Below, in pieces: positions 28,820 to 38,362 of a stretch of DNA of 64,000 nucleotides. Positions within the stretch are counted from its first letter, which is position 1. Every line of letters begins with the position of its first letter. The position numbers and the translations under genes are program-made. Source of the stretch: Acidimicrobiaceae bacterium (GTDB taxonomy: Bacteria; Actinomycetota; Acidimicrobiia; Acidimicrobiales; RAAP-2); assembly GCA_027451285.1 (NCBI GenBank), contig DAIDJP010000018.1, forward strand, positions 44,259 through 108,258. Direction: 5' to 3'. The notes under the pieces were generated by a model that was not told the origin of the DNA, searched no databases, and saw only the letters and a program-made list of their open reading frames with translations.

Positions 28820-29434
28820 CTAACGACGTCCTCGCGTCGCGACCACGAGACCCGCGTGCCAGCCCGGTGCCCGACCGTTGGTCGGAGGATCGATCTCATC
28901 CACGCTGGCTCCACTGAGTGCGAGCACCCAGGACACGACGGAATTCGAGTTCCACATCTCTCCCGTGTGGAACTCGTCACGGCCCCACACGGGTGTCGGA
29001 ATCCTCGGCAACGAGTCGAGAATCCGCTCGGCGACCCGAGCGTCGTGCGAGACCATGACCGGGCTCTCAACGGCTTCGCTGATGTCAGGGATCACACCGT
29101 CGCGCCAGCATCGAACCTCGTAACGGAAGATTCGGAATCTGCCGAGCCACGCCAATCCGACGGGACCTTCTGCCACGACACCACGTCGTTCGCCGTGCGA
29201 GTCAGGAACGGGCGCCTGTTCAATCACGGTTTGACCTTGCGGGGATGAAATCACGAGTGCGCAGTGATAGAGGTCGCACCGGGGACGACGGGCGACGAGA
29301 GCCGAAAGCGCCTCGAAGAGCATGCCGGTACTGCGAACGACGCGCGCTCCCGCGCCCAACGGGATCCAATAGAGGTCCACACGGGTGCCACCCCCGTCTG
29401 CAGGTACCAAGTCCGACGACTCCGAGTAGCCCAT
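28820..29434 (-). CDS. conserved actinobacterial protein of unknown function
   Basis: 204 residues with a strongly protein-like composition. Notable stretches are VDLYWIPLGAGARVVR at the N-terminus, RRPRCDLYHCALVISS with a conserved-looking His (about residue 57), FRIFRYEVRCWRDGVIPD in the centre, and GEMWNSNSVVSWVLALSG towards the C-terminus. I recall related hypothetical proteins in other actinobacteria with the same order of motifs. The His and the WNSNS segment could form a hydrolase-like site, but no nucleophile is obvious. It is divergent from cydABDC across an AT-rich region and may share its regulation. Confidence 0.75.
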   Translation of the reverse strand: MGYSESSDLVPADGGGTRVDLYWIPLGAGARVVRSTGMLFEALSALVARRPRCDLYHCALVISSPQGQTVIEQAPVPDSHGERRGVVAEGPVGLAWLGRFRIFRYEVRCWRDGVIPDISEAVESPVMVSHDARVAERILDSLPRIPTPVWGRDEFHTGEMWNSNSVVSWVLALSGASVDEIDPPTNGRAPGWHAGLVVATRGRR

Positions 29435-29615
29435 CGGCCACTGACACTATCGAAACCTGATCTCGCCACTTTCGAAGCACAATTCATACGTTGAATGTAC
29501 AAATCTCCATAACGAATTCCTCTAAAGAAAAAAGAACGAATCTATCGATTTTTCAACGTCTTCATGAGCGAATTATACGAATTTTGCGTGTTCGTACGAG
29601 GTGTACATTCGGGTT
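29435..29615 (+). promoter_or_regulatory. AT-rich promoter/operator region of cydABDC
   Basis: This 180-bp divergent region is strikingly AT-rich against a GC-rich background. It contains ATTCA-N5-TGAAT (29482-29496), TACGAA-N9-TTCGTA (29576-29596), and the palindrome TCGTACGA (29592-29599) just before cydA. These are candidate binding sites for a redox or oxygen-responsive regulator controlling the bd oxidase. No match to a textbook Rex or FNR box was found. Confidence 0.4.
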
Positions 29616-31010
29616 ATGAATGCTTTGCTCGCGGGGATATCGACCCTGTCGCTGGCGCGTTGGCAGTTCGCGGTGACGACCGTCTTTCACTTCCTCTTCG
29701 TACCGCTCACGATCGGCCTGGGCCTGCTCGTCGCGGTGCTCCAGACCGCGGCCTATCGCACCAAGGACGACGCCTACGAGCGCGCGACGCGCTTCTTCGG
29801 CAAGTTGTTCCTGGTCAACTTCGCGATCGGCGTCGTGACCGGCATCGTCCAGGAGTTCCAGTTCGGCATGGACTGGTCGCGCTACTCGGTCTTCGTGGGC
29901 AACATCTTCGGCGCTCCCCTGGCCATCGAGGGCCTGCTCGCCTTCTTCATGGAGTCGACGTTCCTCGGGGTGTGGATCTTCGGGCGCGGGCGCGTCTCGA
30001 ACCGGGTCCACCTGGCCTCGATCTGGCTGGCCAGCCTCGGCACCATCCTCTCGGCGGCGTTCATCGTCGCGGCCAACTCGTGGATGCAGCACCCGGTGGG
30101 CTACGTGATCGATTCCGCCAACCACCAAGCCGTGATGAACAACTTCTGGGCCGTGATGACCAACTCGACGTTCCTGCTCGCCTACGGCCACGTGCTCTTC
30201 TCGGCGTTTCTCACCGGATCGGTGTTCATGCTGGCCGTCTCGGCCTGGCACGTGCGCCGCGCCCACGACGCGGCGGCGTTCGCGAAGTCGATTCGCATCG
30301 CGATCGTCGTCACCATGATCGCCTCGGTGGGCACCATCTTCCTCGGCGACTCCCAGGCCAAGCAGATGGAAGTCCAGCAGCCCATGAAGATGGCTGCAGC
30401 CGAGGCCCTCTACACCACCAGCAGCGGGGCGAGCTTCTCGCTGCTCACGATCGGGGACCTCGCCGGCAACCCGGTCTTCCAGGTGCGCGTCCCGCACATC
30501 TTGAGCGTGCTCGCGACCAACACCTGGAACGGCAAGGTCGACGGCATCAACAATGTCCAGGCGGCGGCCGCCAAGAAGTACGGCGCCGGCAGCTACATCC
30601 CGGTCATCTGGATCCTGTACTGGTCCTTTAGGGTCATGGTGGGACTGGGCTTCTTGCTGCTGGCCCTCGGAGCCGTCGGCCTCTGGCTGATGAAGAAGCG
30701 CCGCCTGGAGAAGTCGCACCTCTACCTGCGATTCGCCACCTGGATGGCGCTCGCGCCCTTCGTCGCCAACTCGGTGGGTTGGATCTTCACCGAGGTCGGC
30801 CGCCAGCCGTGGGTGGTCTACGGACTGCTCAAGACCTCCAACGCCGTCACGCTGATCGCGCCCGGCTACGTCGCGGCGAGCTTCATCGGCTTCACCGCGA
30901 TCTACACGCTGCTGGCCATCGTCGAGATCGGCCTGCTGATCCGCCTCGCCCGCGTTCCCACGCCGCTCTCCGAGGGCGCGCTCGAACCCGAGCCCGAACT
31001 CATCTACTAG
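29616..31010 (+). CDS. cydA: cytochrome bd ubiquinol oxidase subunit I
   Basis: 464 residues with about nine membrane helices. The ATG at 29616 (MNALLAGIST) fits family alignments; a GTG five codons upstream is the alternative. The axial His for heme b595 is in VFHFLFVPLTIG (about residue 24) and another conserved His in LLAYGHVLFSA. GWIFTEVGRQPW near residue 390 is the family signature around the quinol site. The Q-loop is short, as in non-enterobacterial bd oxidases. With CydB it reduces oxygen with quinol at high affinity. First gene of cydABDC. Confidence 0.96.
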   Translation: MNALLAGISTLSLARWQFAVTTVFHFLFVPLTIGLGLLVAVLQTAAYRTKDDAYERATRFFGKLFLVNFAIGVVTGIVQEFQFGMDWSRYSVFVGNIFGAPLAIEGLLAFFMESTFLGVWIFGRGRVSNRVHLASIWLASLGTILSAAFIVAANSWMQHPVGYVIDSANHQAVMNNFWAVMTNSTFLLAYGHVLFSAFLTGSVFMLAVSAWHVRRAHDAAAFAKSIRIAIVVTMIASVGTIFLGDSQAKQMEVQQPMKMAAAEALYTTSSGASFSLLTIGDLAGNPVFQVRVPHILSVLATNTWNGKVDGINNVQAAAAKKYGAGSYIPVIWILYWSFRVMVGLGFLLLALGAVGLWLMKKRRLEKSHLYLRFATWMALAPFVANSVGWIFTEVGRQPWVVYGLLKTSNAVTLIAPGYVAASFIGFTAIYTLLAIVEIGLLIRLARVPTPLSEGALEPEPELIY

Positions 31011-31018
31011 GAGGGATC

Positions 31019-32073
<1,055 letters not shown>

Positions 32074-32077
<4 letters not shown>

Positions 32078-33612
32078 GCGACTCTCCCACCGACCTCCTG
32101 AGACGCCTCGCGCGGGTGACACCGCTCGCCTGGGGCTCCGTCGTGGTCGGAGCGGCGACCTCGGCGATCGCGACGATCGCCCTCGTCGTCCAGGCGACGG
32201 CGATCGCACGGGTGGTGGGCGGGCTCTTCGCGTCGCGCCACGCCGACGTGCGTGGCGCCCTCGTCGATCTGGCCATCGCCAGCCTCGTGCGCGCTCTCGC
32301 GATCGCCGCCGGGGCGATGATCGCCGGACGCCTCGCGGCACCCGTGCGTCGCGACCTGCGCCGCCGGGTGCTCGCGGCGACCCTGGCGCAGGGCCCGCGC
32401 CGCTCGATCGACGCCACGGTGCAGCTCGCCACGCGCGGCGTCGAGGCGATCGAGGCCTACCTCGCGCGCTACGTCACCGCCCTCGCCGCCTCGGTGATCG
32501 GCCCCGCCATCCTGGTCACCTGGCTCGTCACCCGCGACTGGCTGAGCGGGGGCATCGTCGCGCTCTGCGTCGCGCTGCTGCCGATCTTCATGGCCCTCCT
32601 CGGCGCCGAGGCCAAGGCCACGATGCTCGCCAGCTGGCAGGAGCAGCAACGACTGGCGGGCTACTTCGGCGACGTGGTGCGCGGCATGGCGACTCTCAAG
32701 GCCTTCAATCGCTCGCACGACGCGCTCGACTCGCTCGAGCGCGTGGGACATCGCTTGCGCGTGACGACGATGACGACACTGCGCGTGGCGTTCCTCTCGA
32801 GCTTCGCCCTGGAGCTGCTCAGCTCGCTCGCCACCGCACTCGTCGCGCTCTTTCTCGGCGTTCGCCTGCTCCACGGCGACCTGGCCCTGTCGAACGCAGT
32901 GGCGATCCTGATCGTGACCCCCGAGGTCTTCTTGCCCCTGCGTCGGGTCGCCGCGGCCTATCACGCGTCCGCGACCGGGGTCGCCGCCGCCGAGGACGTG
33001 CTGGACCTCCTCGTCGACGACCCCCGGGGTCTCGACGCGCCGAGCGCGCCCCCCGGCGTCGCACTGGGTGACGTCGGGGTCGACCCGGGGGGCCTGCTAC
33101 TCGTGACGGGCGCCTCGGGAATCGGCAAGTCGACGCTGCTGCGACAGCTCTGCACGCTCGAGGACCCGCCCGAGGGAACAGTGCGCATCGACGGAATCGA
33201 TCTGGCGCACCTCGACCGCGGCCAGTGGCGCTCGCGCGTAGCCTGGCTGGCCCAGGACCCGACGGTCACGGGCTCCTCGCTGCGCGAGGCCGTCTCGCTG
33301 GGCGACCCCGCGGTGGGTGACGACGAGATACGCGCGGCGCTGGCGCTCGTCGGACTCGACGAGGACCTCGATCGACCCATCGGCGAGGGGGCCCGGGCCC
33401 TCTCGGCCGGCGAGCGGCGCCGTCTCGGTCTCGCGCGCTGCCTCGTTCGCCACCCGCTGGTGCTCGTGCTCGATGAGCCGATCGCCCACCTCGACGCCCA
33501 GGGGGCGGACGAGCTGACGTCGGTGATCGCCGGTCTGACCATGACGCGCGTCGTCGCCTCGCACCGGCCGATGCGCGCCGACGCCGTTCTCGACCTCGGG
33601 AGTGACGCGTGA
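32074..33612 (+). CDS. cydD: thiol reductant ABC exporter subunit CydD
   Basis: 512 residues. An N-terminal six-helix transmembrane domain (residues 1-300) is followed by a compact ATPase domain with Walker A VTGASGIGKSTLLRQL (about residue 350), signature LSAGERRRLGLARC and Walker B LVLVLDEPIAHLDA. CydDC exports glutathione or cysteine (in actinobacteria perhaps another thiol) and is needed to assemble bd oxidase. GTGA overlaps join it to both cydB and cydC. The ATPase domain is slightly short compared with the E. coli protein. Confidence 0.93.
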
Positions 33613-35261
33613 GAGGCGGGCTGGTCGCTCGCGCTCTGCGCCGCGAGGCCCGCGCGGCGCTCGGTGCCCTCGGCGCGGGCCTCGGCGTGGGACTGGCGAC
33701 GGTGGGCCTGTCGGGCACCTCGGCGTGGCTCATCGTGCGAGCGGCCCAGCAGCCGGCGGTGCTCTCGCTCACGGTGCCTATGGGCCTCGTCCAGCTCTTC
33801 GCCCTCGCCAAGGCCGCCGGGCGCTACCTCGAGCGCACCGCGACCCACGGCGTCGTCCTCACCGTGATGGCGCACGTGCGCCAGCGGGTCGCCGAGATCG
33901 TCGAGCCCCTGGTGCCCGCGGGACTCGGGCCGCGCAGCGCCGACGTCGTCGACCTGGCCGTGCGCGACGTCGAGGCGGTCGAGGACCTCCTCGCGAGTGT
34001 CGCCGGCCCACTCGCCGCGAGCGCCGGCGCCGGCGCCGTCACCGCGCTCGTCTGCGGACTGGTGGTCGGGCCCACGGGCCTCGTCCTGCTCACCGCCCTC
34101 GTCGCGGATCTCGCGCTCTGGCCGCTGCTCGCTCGTCACGGTCTGCGCCGCGGCGACGACGAGGTCGACGCGAGGCGCGCGCAGGTCTCGCGACTCGCCG
34201 CTGACGCCGCGACGGGCTGGGAGGAGTTCGCGATGGGTGGCGCGGACACGGCCCTCGCCGCGCGCCTGGCCCGACTCGAGTCGGCGGTCGACGTCGCCGA
34301 GGCGCGCCGGCGCCGGTGGCGCGCCCTCGTCGAAGGACTGTTCGTCGCGACGGCCGGCGCGGAGAGCGTCGCGATCCTCCTCGCGAGCGCGAACGCGCGC
34401 TCGCGCGGGCTCAACCCGGCGCTCGTCGCGGTGCCCGTCCTGCTGGGCCTCGCCGCGCTCGACATGGTCGCGACGGCCGCCGGCGCCCTCGTCGACAGCG
34501 GCCCCCAGCGCGCGGCGGCCCGGCGCTTCGACGTTCTCGCCGCCACGCCCTGGCCGATTCGCGATCCCGCCCCGCGCGTCCCCGACGTCGACGACGCGTC
34601 GAACCTCACCGCGCGCGAGGTGCGTCTCGTACGCGGCCGTCCGATCCTCTCCGACGCGGCGATCTCACTGCGGTCGGGTGACGTCATGGTGCTCGAGGGA
34701 CGTAGCGGTGTCGGCAAGACGACGCTCGTCCACGTGCTCGCGAAGTTCCTCGCGCCCGACGCGGGGACGATCAGCCTCGACGACCACCCCTACGACGCGC
34801 TCGCCGGCGACCAGGTGCGCCGACACGTGGGACTGGCCGAGGAGAGCCCCTACGTGTTCTCGGCCTCAGTCGCGGCCAACGTGCGCGTGGCACGCCCCGA
34901 CGCGACCGACGACGAGGTCGAACGCGCACTGGCCAACGCGGCACTCACCACGTGGCGCGAGGGGCTCGCGGAGGGACTCGCGACGAGGCTCGGCGGCGAA
35001 TGCACGGGGCTCTCGGGGGGTGAGCAACGACGCCTGGGACTCGCGCGCGAGTACCTCGCGCGTCGGCGCATCGTCATCGCCGACGAACCCACCGAGGGTC
35101 TCGACGACGACACCGCCCGACGCGTGCTGGGCCACCTCGCCGGAATTGACGCGGCGGTCCTTCTGATCTCGCACCGCGCGCGTGACCTGGCCGTGGCGAC
35201 GCGGCGAGTCGAGTTAGTCGAAGGGCGCGTGCTCGAGAGGGTGCGCGAACGCGGGGACTAG
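33609..35261 (+). CDS. cydC: thiol reductant ABC exporter subunit CydC
   Basis: 550 residues, same architecture as CydD. Transmembrane domain to about residue 320, then Walker A LEGRSGVGKTTLVHVL, signature LSGGEQRRLGLAREYL, Walker B IVIADEPTEGLDD and the switch His ISHRARDLAV. It forms the heterodimeric exporter with CydD that supports cytochrome bd maturation. The stop shares a CTAG with the convergent methyltransferase gene. Confidence 0.93.
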   Translation: MRGGLVARALRREARAALGALGAGLGVGLATVGLSGTSAWLIVRAAQQPAVLSLTVPMGLVQLFALAKAAGRYLERTATHGVVLTVMAHVRQRVAEIVEPLVPAGLGPRSADVVDLAVRDVEAVEDLLASVAGPLAASAGAGAVTALVCGLVVGPTGLVLLTALVADLALWPLLARHGLRRGDDEVDARRAQVSRLAADAATGWEEFAMGGADTALAARLARLESAVDVAEARRRRWRALVEGLFVATAGAESVAILLASANARSRGLNPALVAVPVLLGLAALDMVATAAGALVDSGPQRAAARRFDVLAATPWPIRDPAPRVPDVDDASNLTAREVRLVRGRPILSDAAISLRSGDVMVLEGRSGVGKTTLVHVLAKFLAPDAGTISLDDHPYDALAGDQVRRHVGLAEESPYVFSASVAANVRVARPDATDDEVERALANAALTTWREGLAEGLATRLGGECTGLSGGEQRRLGLAREYLARRRIVIADEPTEGLDDDTARRVLGHLAGIDAAVLLISHRARDLAVATRRVELVEGRVLERVRERGD

Positions 35262-36028
35262 ACGTTCCACCAGATCGTCGAGAGTCGCCGAGCGATCGGC
35301 GACGGCTGTGTCGCCAGGTAGTCGGCCACCTCGCGTTCGCGCGCGGCGGGCAGGCACAGGCGAACCCGCGCGAAGTGGGCGGCGCGCTCGGGGTCGTGGT
35401 TGTCAACCAGGGGCGCCACGAACTCCTCGCGGGTCGCGGCGATACCCATCTCAGCGAGGACCGCCAGGAGGTCGTCGGGGGTGGGACCAGTCGGCCGCTC
35501 CAGGTTCCAGAAGTGGCGCCAGGCGTCGGACATCGACGACAAGGGGTGACGATCGGGCATCTCGATCACGACGCGCGCTCGCGCGTGATCCGCGAGACTG
35601 GCGAGGAAGGGCACGATGTCGCCCACGTTGTAGACAACGTGGTGGCTGGTGACGACGTCCGCGACTTCGACGGCGTCCGCCACCACGGGCCAGAAGCCCT
35701 CGACGGTCGTGCACGACAGGCCGCGCGCGGCGGCCGCCTCCTCGAACATCGCGAGCATCGCTGCCTGGTGATCGACCCCGATCACCCGTGACGCCGGCGG
35801 GGCGACGGCGAACGCCGCGATGCCGCCGCCACAGCCGACGTCGAGGACGGTTCCGCCCGCCGGCATCGCCTCACGCGCCCGCTCGTGCGAGGGCGTGGTG
35901 GCGATGACCGGCGGGAGAGTGAACAGCTCCGGCGGATGGATCCAGGGGCTCTCTTCGGCGCCGGCGAGAATGTGCTCGGGTAGAGCCCACGCCGCCAGCG
36001 CGTCGCGCCAGGTCTCCGCCGCGGTCAC
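35258..36028 (-). CDS. class I SAM-dependent methyltransferase
   Basis: 256 residues. Motif I VLDVGCGGGIAAFAV is near residue 61, acidic motif II VIGVDHQAAMLAMFEEA near residue 83, and VVTSHHVVYNVGDI near residue 126. A C-terminal part with WRHFWNLERPTGPTP may form the substrate lid. The substrate cannot be told; neighbours are cydC (convergent, 4-nt overlap) and the persulfide operon, three nt downstream of that operon's last gene, so it may be transcribed as its tail. Confidence 0.88.
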   Translation of the reverse strand: MTAAETWRDALAAWALPEHILAGAEESPWIHPPELFTLPPVIATTPSHERAREAMPAGGTVLDVGCGGGIAAFAVAPPASRVIGVDHQAAMLAMFEEAAAARGLSCTTVEGFWPVVADAVEVADVVTSHHVVYNVGDIVPFLASLADHARARVVIEMPDRHPLSSMSDAWRHFWNLERPTGPTPDDLLAVLAEMGIAATREEFVAPLVDNHDPERAAHFARVRLCLPAAREREVADYLATQPSPIARRLSTIWWNV

Positions 36029-36031
36029 GCT

Positions 36032-36196
36032 CTAGCGACCGAGGAACTTCGAGAAGAGCCCGCCGCCCGAGGACGCGTCGGCGCCGCACTGGCACCGCTC
36101 GTTCTTGGGAACGCCGGCCAAGGCCTGCTCAATGTGGTTGCCGCATCCGCTCCACGTGGGCTTCTTGCAGGTCCGGCAGGTTGTGCGATGACACAT
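36032..36196 (-). CDS. small Cys-rich protein (54 residues)
   Basis: 54 residues from the ATG at 36196, preceded by GAAAGG; the longer frame lacks a better start. The N-terminal MCHRTTCRTCKKPTWSGCG carries five Cys/His ligands in a C-x5-C-x2-C-x7-C spacing, and RCQCGAD adds two Cys, a likely small zinc or redox protein. Similar short proteins occur in many actinobacteria. It lies 41 nt after the CoADR-rhodanese stop on the same strand, so it may be the last gene of the persulfide operon. Sulfur-carrier or metal-storage roles are only speculation. Confidence 0.75.
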   Translation of the reverse strand: MCHRTTCRTCKKPTWSGCGNHIEQALAGVPKNERCQCGADASSGGGLFSKFLGR

Positions 36197-36237
36197 AGTG
36201 GTGGTGTACCTTTCTTTGTTTCTTTTATTTCGAGGCG

Positions 36238-37881
36238 TTAGCTGACGAGTTCGAGCGACTTCGCCGCCGGCGAAGAACTCCACGTCTTGTAACCACCATC
36301 GAGGTTGCGGGCGTCAAAGCCCAGTTCATTGAGCAGGCGCGTCGCCGTGTGGCCGCGCTGGCCGACCTGACAGATGACGACGATCTCACCGGTCTCGAGC
36401 TCGCGATAGCGCTCGCGGATCTCGTCGACGGGCAGATTGATCGCCCCGGGCACGGTACCGCGCAAATACTCGCCGGACGTGCGCACGTCAACCAGCTGGG
36501 CGCCGCGCGCGCGGTAGGCCTCGATCTCGCTCCACTGGACGGTCTTGACGAGACCCGACAGCACGTTCTCGGCGACGTAGCCGAGGATGTTGACGGGATC
36601 CTTCGCCGAGCCGAAGGGCGGGGCGTAGGCCAGCTCGAGGTCGGCCAGTTCGGGCGCGGAGATGTCCCCGCGGATCGCGGTCGCCAACACGTCGATGCGC
36701 TTGTCCACGCCTTCGGTGCCCACGCCCTGGGCGCCGAGGATCTCGCCCGTGGTGGGCTCGACCATGATCTTCAGCGCCATCGGGCGCGCGCCCGGGTAGT
36801 AGCCCGCGTGGCTCGAGGGGTGCGTGTGAATGGCGAGGGCCGGCCGGCCGGCCGCGGCCAGGCGCTTCTCGTTCCAGCCGGTGGCCGCGATGGTGAGGTC
36901 GAAGACCTTCACTATCGCCGTGCCGATGGTGGTGCGCGGGCGCACCAGGCGCCCGGTGAGATGGTCAGCCACCACGCGGCCGTGGCGGTTCGCCACGTTG
37001 GCCAGCGGCACCAGGGTCGCCGCGCCGTCGAGCGCGTCGGACTTCTCGGCGACGTCACCGATCGCGTAGATCGAGTGATCGCTCGTGCGGTTGAACTCGT
37101 CGACCGCCACGCCGCCGCTGGCGCCGATGGCGAGTCCGGCGCCGCGCGCGAGGCTGACGTCGGGCCGCACGCCGATGGCGACGACCACAAGGTCCGCGGG
37201 GATCACGTCGCCCGAGTGCACCTGCACCGCGGTCGGCGTGATGGCGTTCACCGTGTTGGAGAGGCGCACGTCCACGCCGTGGCGCTCCATCTCGTCGGCG
37301 ACGAGTTGGGCCATCTCCGGGTCCAGGGGCGCGAGGAGCTGGTCGGCGGCCTCGACGATGGTCGTCGCCACGCCGCGCTCGGTCAGGTTCTCGGCGATCT
37401 CCACGCCGATGAAGCCACCGCCGATGACGACCGCGTGGCGCGCCGCGCGATCCAAGGCGGCCGCCATGCGCTCGACGTCCTCGACGGTGCGAAGCGCGAG
37501 GGCGCGCTCGATGCCGGGCACCGGCGGGATGATCGGCGAGGCGCCGGGACTGAGAATCAAGAAGTCGTAGTCGAGCTCGAAGGTCTCATCCTCGTCGAGA
37601 CGGTGCACGTTCACGCGCTTGGCGGCCGTGTCGATGGCGGTCACCTCGTGGTTGACGCGCACGTCCAGGTTGAAGCGCTCGAAGAGCGACTGCGGGGTCT
37701 GGAGCAGGAGGCTGTCCTCGTTCTCGATGACGCCGCCCACGAAATACGGTAGGCCGCAGTTGGCGTAGGAGACGTAGCCGCTCTTTTCGAGCACGATGAT
37801 TTCGGCGTCGTTGTCGAGTCGACGCAGCCGCGTGGCCGCTGACATTCCCCCAGCCACTCCCCCAACGATGATGACGCGCAT
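36238..37881 (-). CDS. CoA-disulfide reductase-rhodanese fusion protein
   Basis: 547 residues from the ATG at 37881 (MRVIIVGGVAGGMS). The FAD motif is at residues 6-12. The redox Cys is C42 in SYANCGLPYFVGG, as in CoA-disulfide reductases. The NAD(P) motif VVIGGGFIGVEIAENL lies near residue 150, the dimerisation domain follows, and a rhodanese domain begins at about residue 455 with active-site C504 in VICQVGQRGH. Such CoADR-Rhd proteins reduce CoA persulfide or polysulfide, releasing sulfide. It follows the CstR-like repressor by 8 nt, supporting a reactive-sulfur function. A general polysulfide reductase role is an alternative. Confidence 0.93.
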   Translation of the reverse strand: MRVIIVGGVAGGMSAATRLRRLDNDAEIIVLEKSGYVSYANCGLPYFVGGVIENEDSLLLQTPQSLFERFNLDVRVNHEVTAIDTAAKRVNVHRLDEDETFELDYDFLILSPGASPIIPPVPGIERALALRTVEDVERMAAALDRAARHAVVIGGGFIGVEIAENLTERGVATTIVEAADQLLAPLDPEMAQLVADEMERHGVDVRLSNTVNAITPTAVQVHSGDVIPADLVVVAIGVRPDVSLARGAGLAIGASGGVAVDEFNRTSDHSIYAIGDVAEKSDALDGAATLVPLANVANRHGRVVADHLTGRLVRPRTTIGTAIVKVFDLTIAATGWNEKRLAAAGRPALAIHTHPSSHAGYYPGARPMALKIMVEPTTGEILGAQGVGTEGVDKRIDVLATAIRGDISAPELADLELAYAPPFGSAKDPVNILGYVAENVLSGLVKTVQWSEIEAYRARGAQLVDVRTSGEYLRGTVPGAINLPVDEIRERYRELETGEIVVICQVGQRGHTATRLLNELGFDARNLDGGYKTWSSSPAAKSLELVS

Positions 37882-37889
37882 GGTGCTCC

Positions 37890-38207
37890 TCACGCCAGGC
37901 TCAGGAAGAGCCGCTGCAGCTTCTCGGTCATGGACTCGGAGTCGATCGCCGGGTCGACGATGCACTCCTTCAAGCTCGAGCTGATGAGCATGAACGCGGC
38001 GGTGTTGATGGCCTTGTTGACGGCGGCCATCTGGGTGATCACGTCTTCGCAGCTGCGACCCTCCTCGAGCATGCGCACGACGGCGCCCATCTGGCCGTGG
38101 GCGCGCTTGAGTCGCTTGGAGATCGCCGCGATCTGGTCGGCGTCTTGTAGGACGTGTGAATCGGTGGGCACTGCGGTCCTTTCCATTGGGTAGTTGTCGG
38201 GGGCCAT
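37890..38207 (-). CDS. CsoR-family repressor, CstR-like (persulfide sensor)
   Basis: 105 residues from the ATG in a TGATG overlap with the 48-residue gene; M8 is a second possible start. The DUF156/CsoR helical fold is plain: ISKRLKRAHGQMGAVVRML then RSCEDVITQMAAVNKAI. C53 and C82 are 29 residues apart, matching the two ligand Cys of CsoR. The copper-binding His between them is replaced by S78 (SSSLKEC). Loss of that His with both Cys kept is the pattern of CstR, which senses persulfides by linking the Cys pair. The gene sits in a sulfide/persulfide operon with two GC-rich palindromic operators upstream. Confidence 0.92.
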   Translation of the reverse strand: MAPDNYPMERTAVPTDSHVLQDADQIAAISKRLKRAHGQMGAVVRMLEEGRSCEDVITQMAAVNKAINTAAFMLISSSLKECIVDPAIDSESMTEKLQRLFLSLA

Positions 38208-38353
38208 CAGTGACCTCCCTTGAAGATCATGGTGACGAAGCGGTAGTTGAGCGCGATGAAGCGCCACAACTGGTAGAGGGGGTTGGCCCGGCGCGCGAGT
38301 ACCGCGGTGCTCGGCTGGGGGGCGTTGGCGATGTCGTGAGTCGCGTTGTCCAT
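38207..38353 (-). CDS. 48-residue protein of the sulfide/persulfide operon
   Basis: Starts at the ATG at 38353, nine nt after the SQR-like gene, and ends in a TGATG overlap with the repressor gene, which argues strongly for translation. The N-terminal 15 residues are polar and disordered-looking. The C-terminal part, LYQLWRFIALNYRFVTMIF, is hydrophobic and aromatic, ending in KGGH. It could be a membrane-associated or docking peptide for the membrane-bound SQR. No Cys. I do not recognise a named family. Confidence 0.72.
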   Translation of the reverse strand: MDNATHDIANAPQPSTAVLARRANPLYQLWRFIALNYRFVTMIFKGGH

Positions 38354-38362
38354 GGCGCTCTC

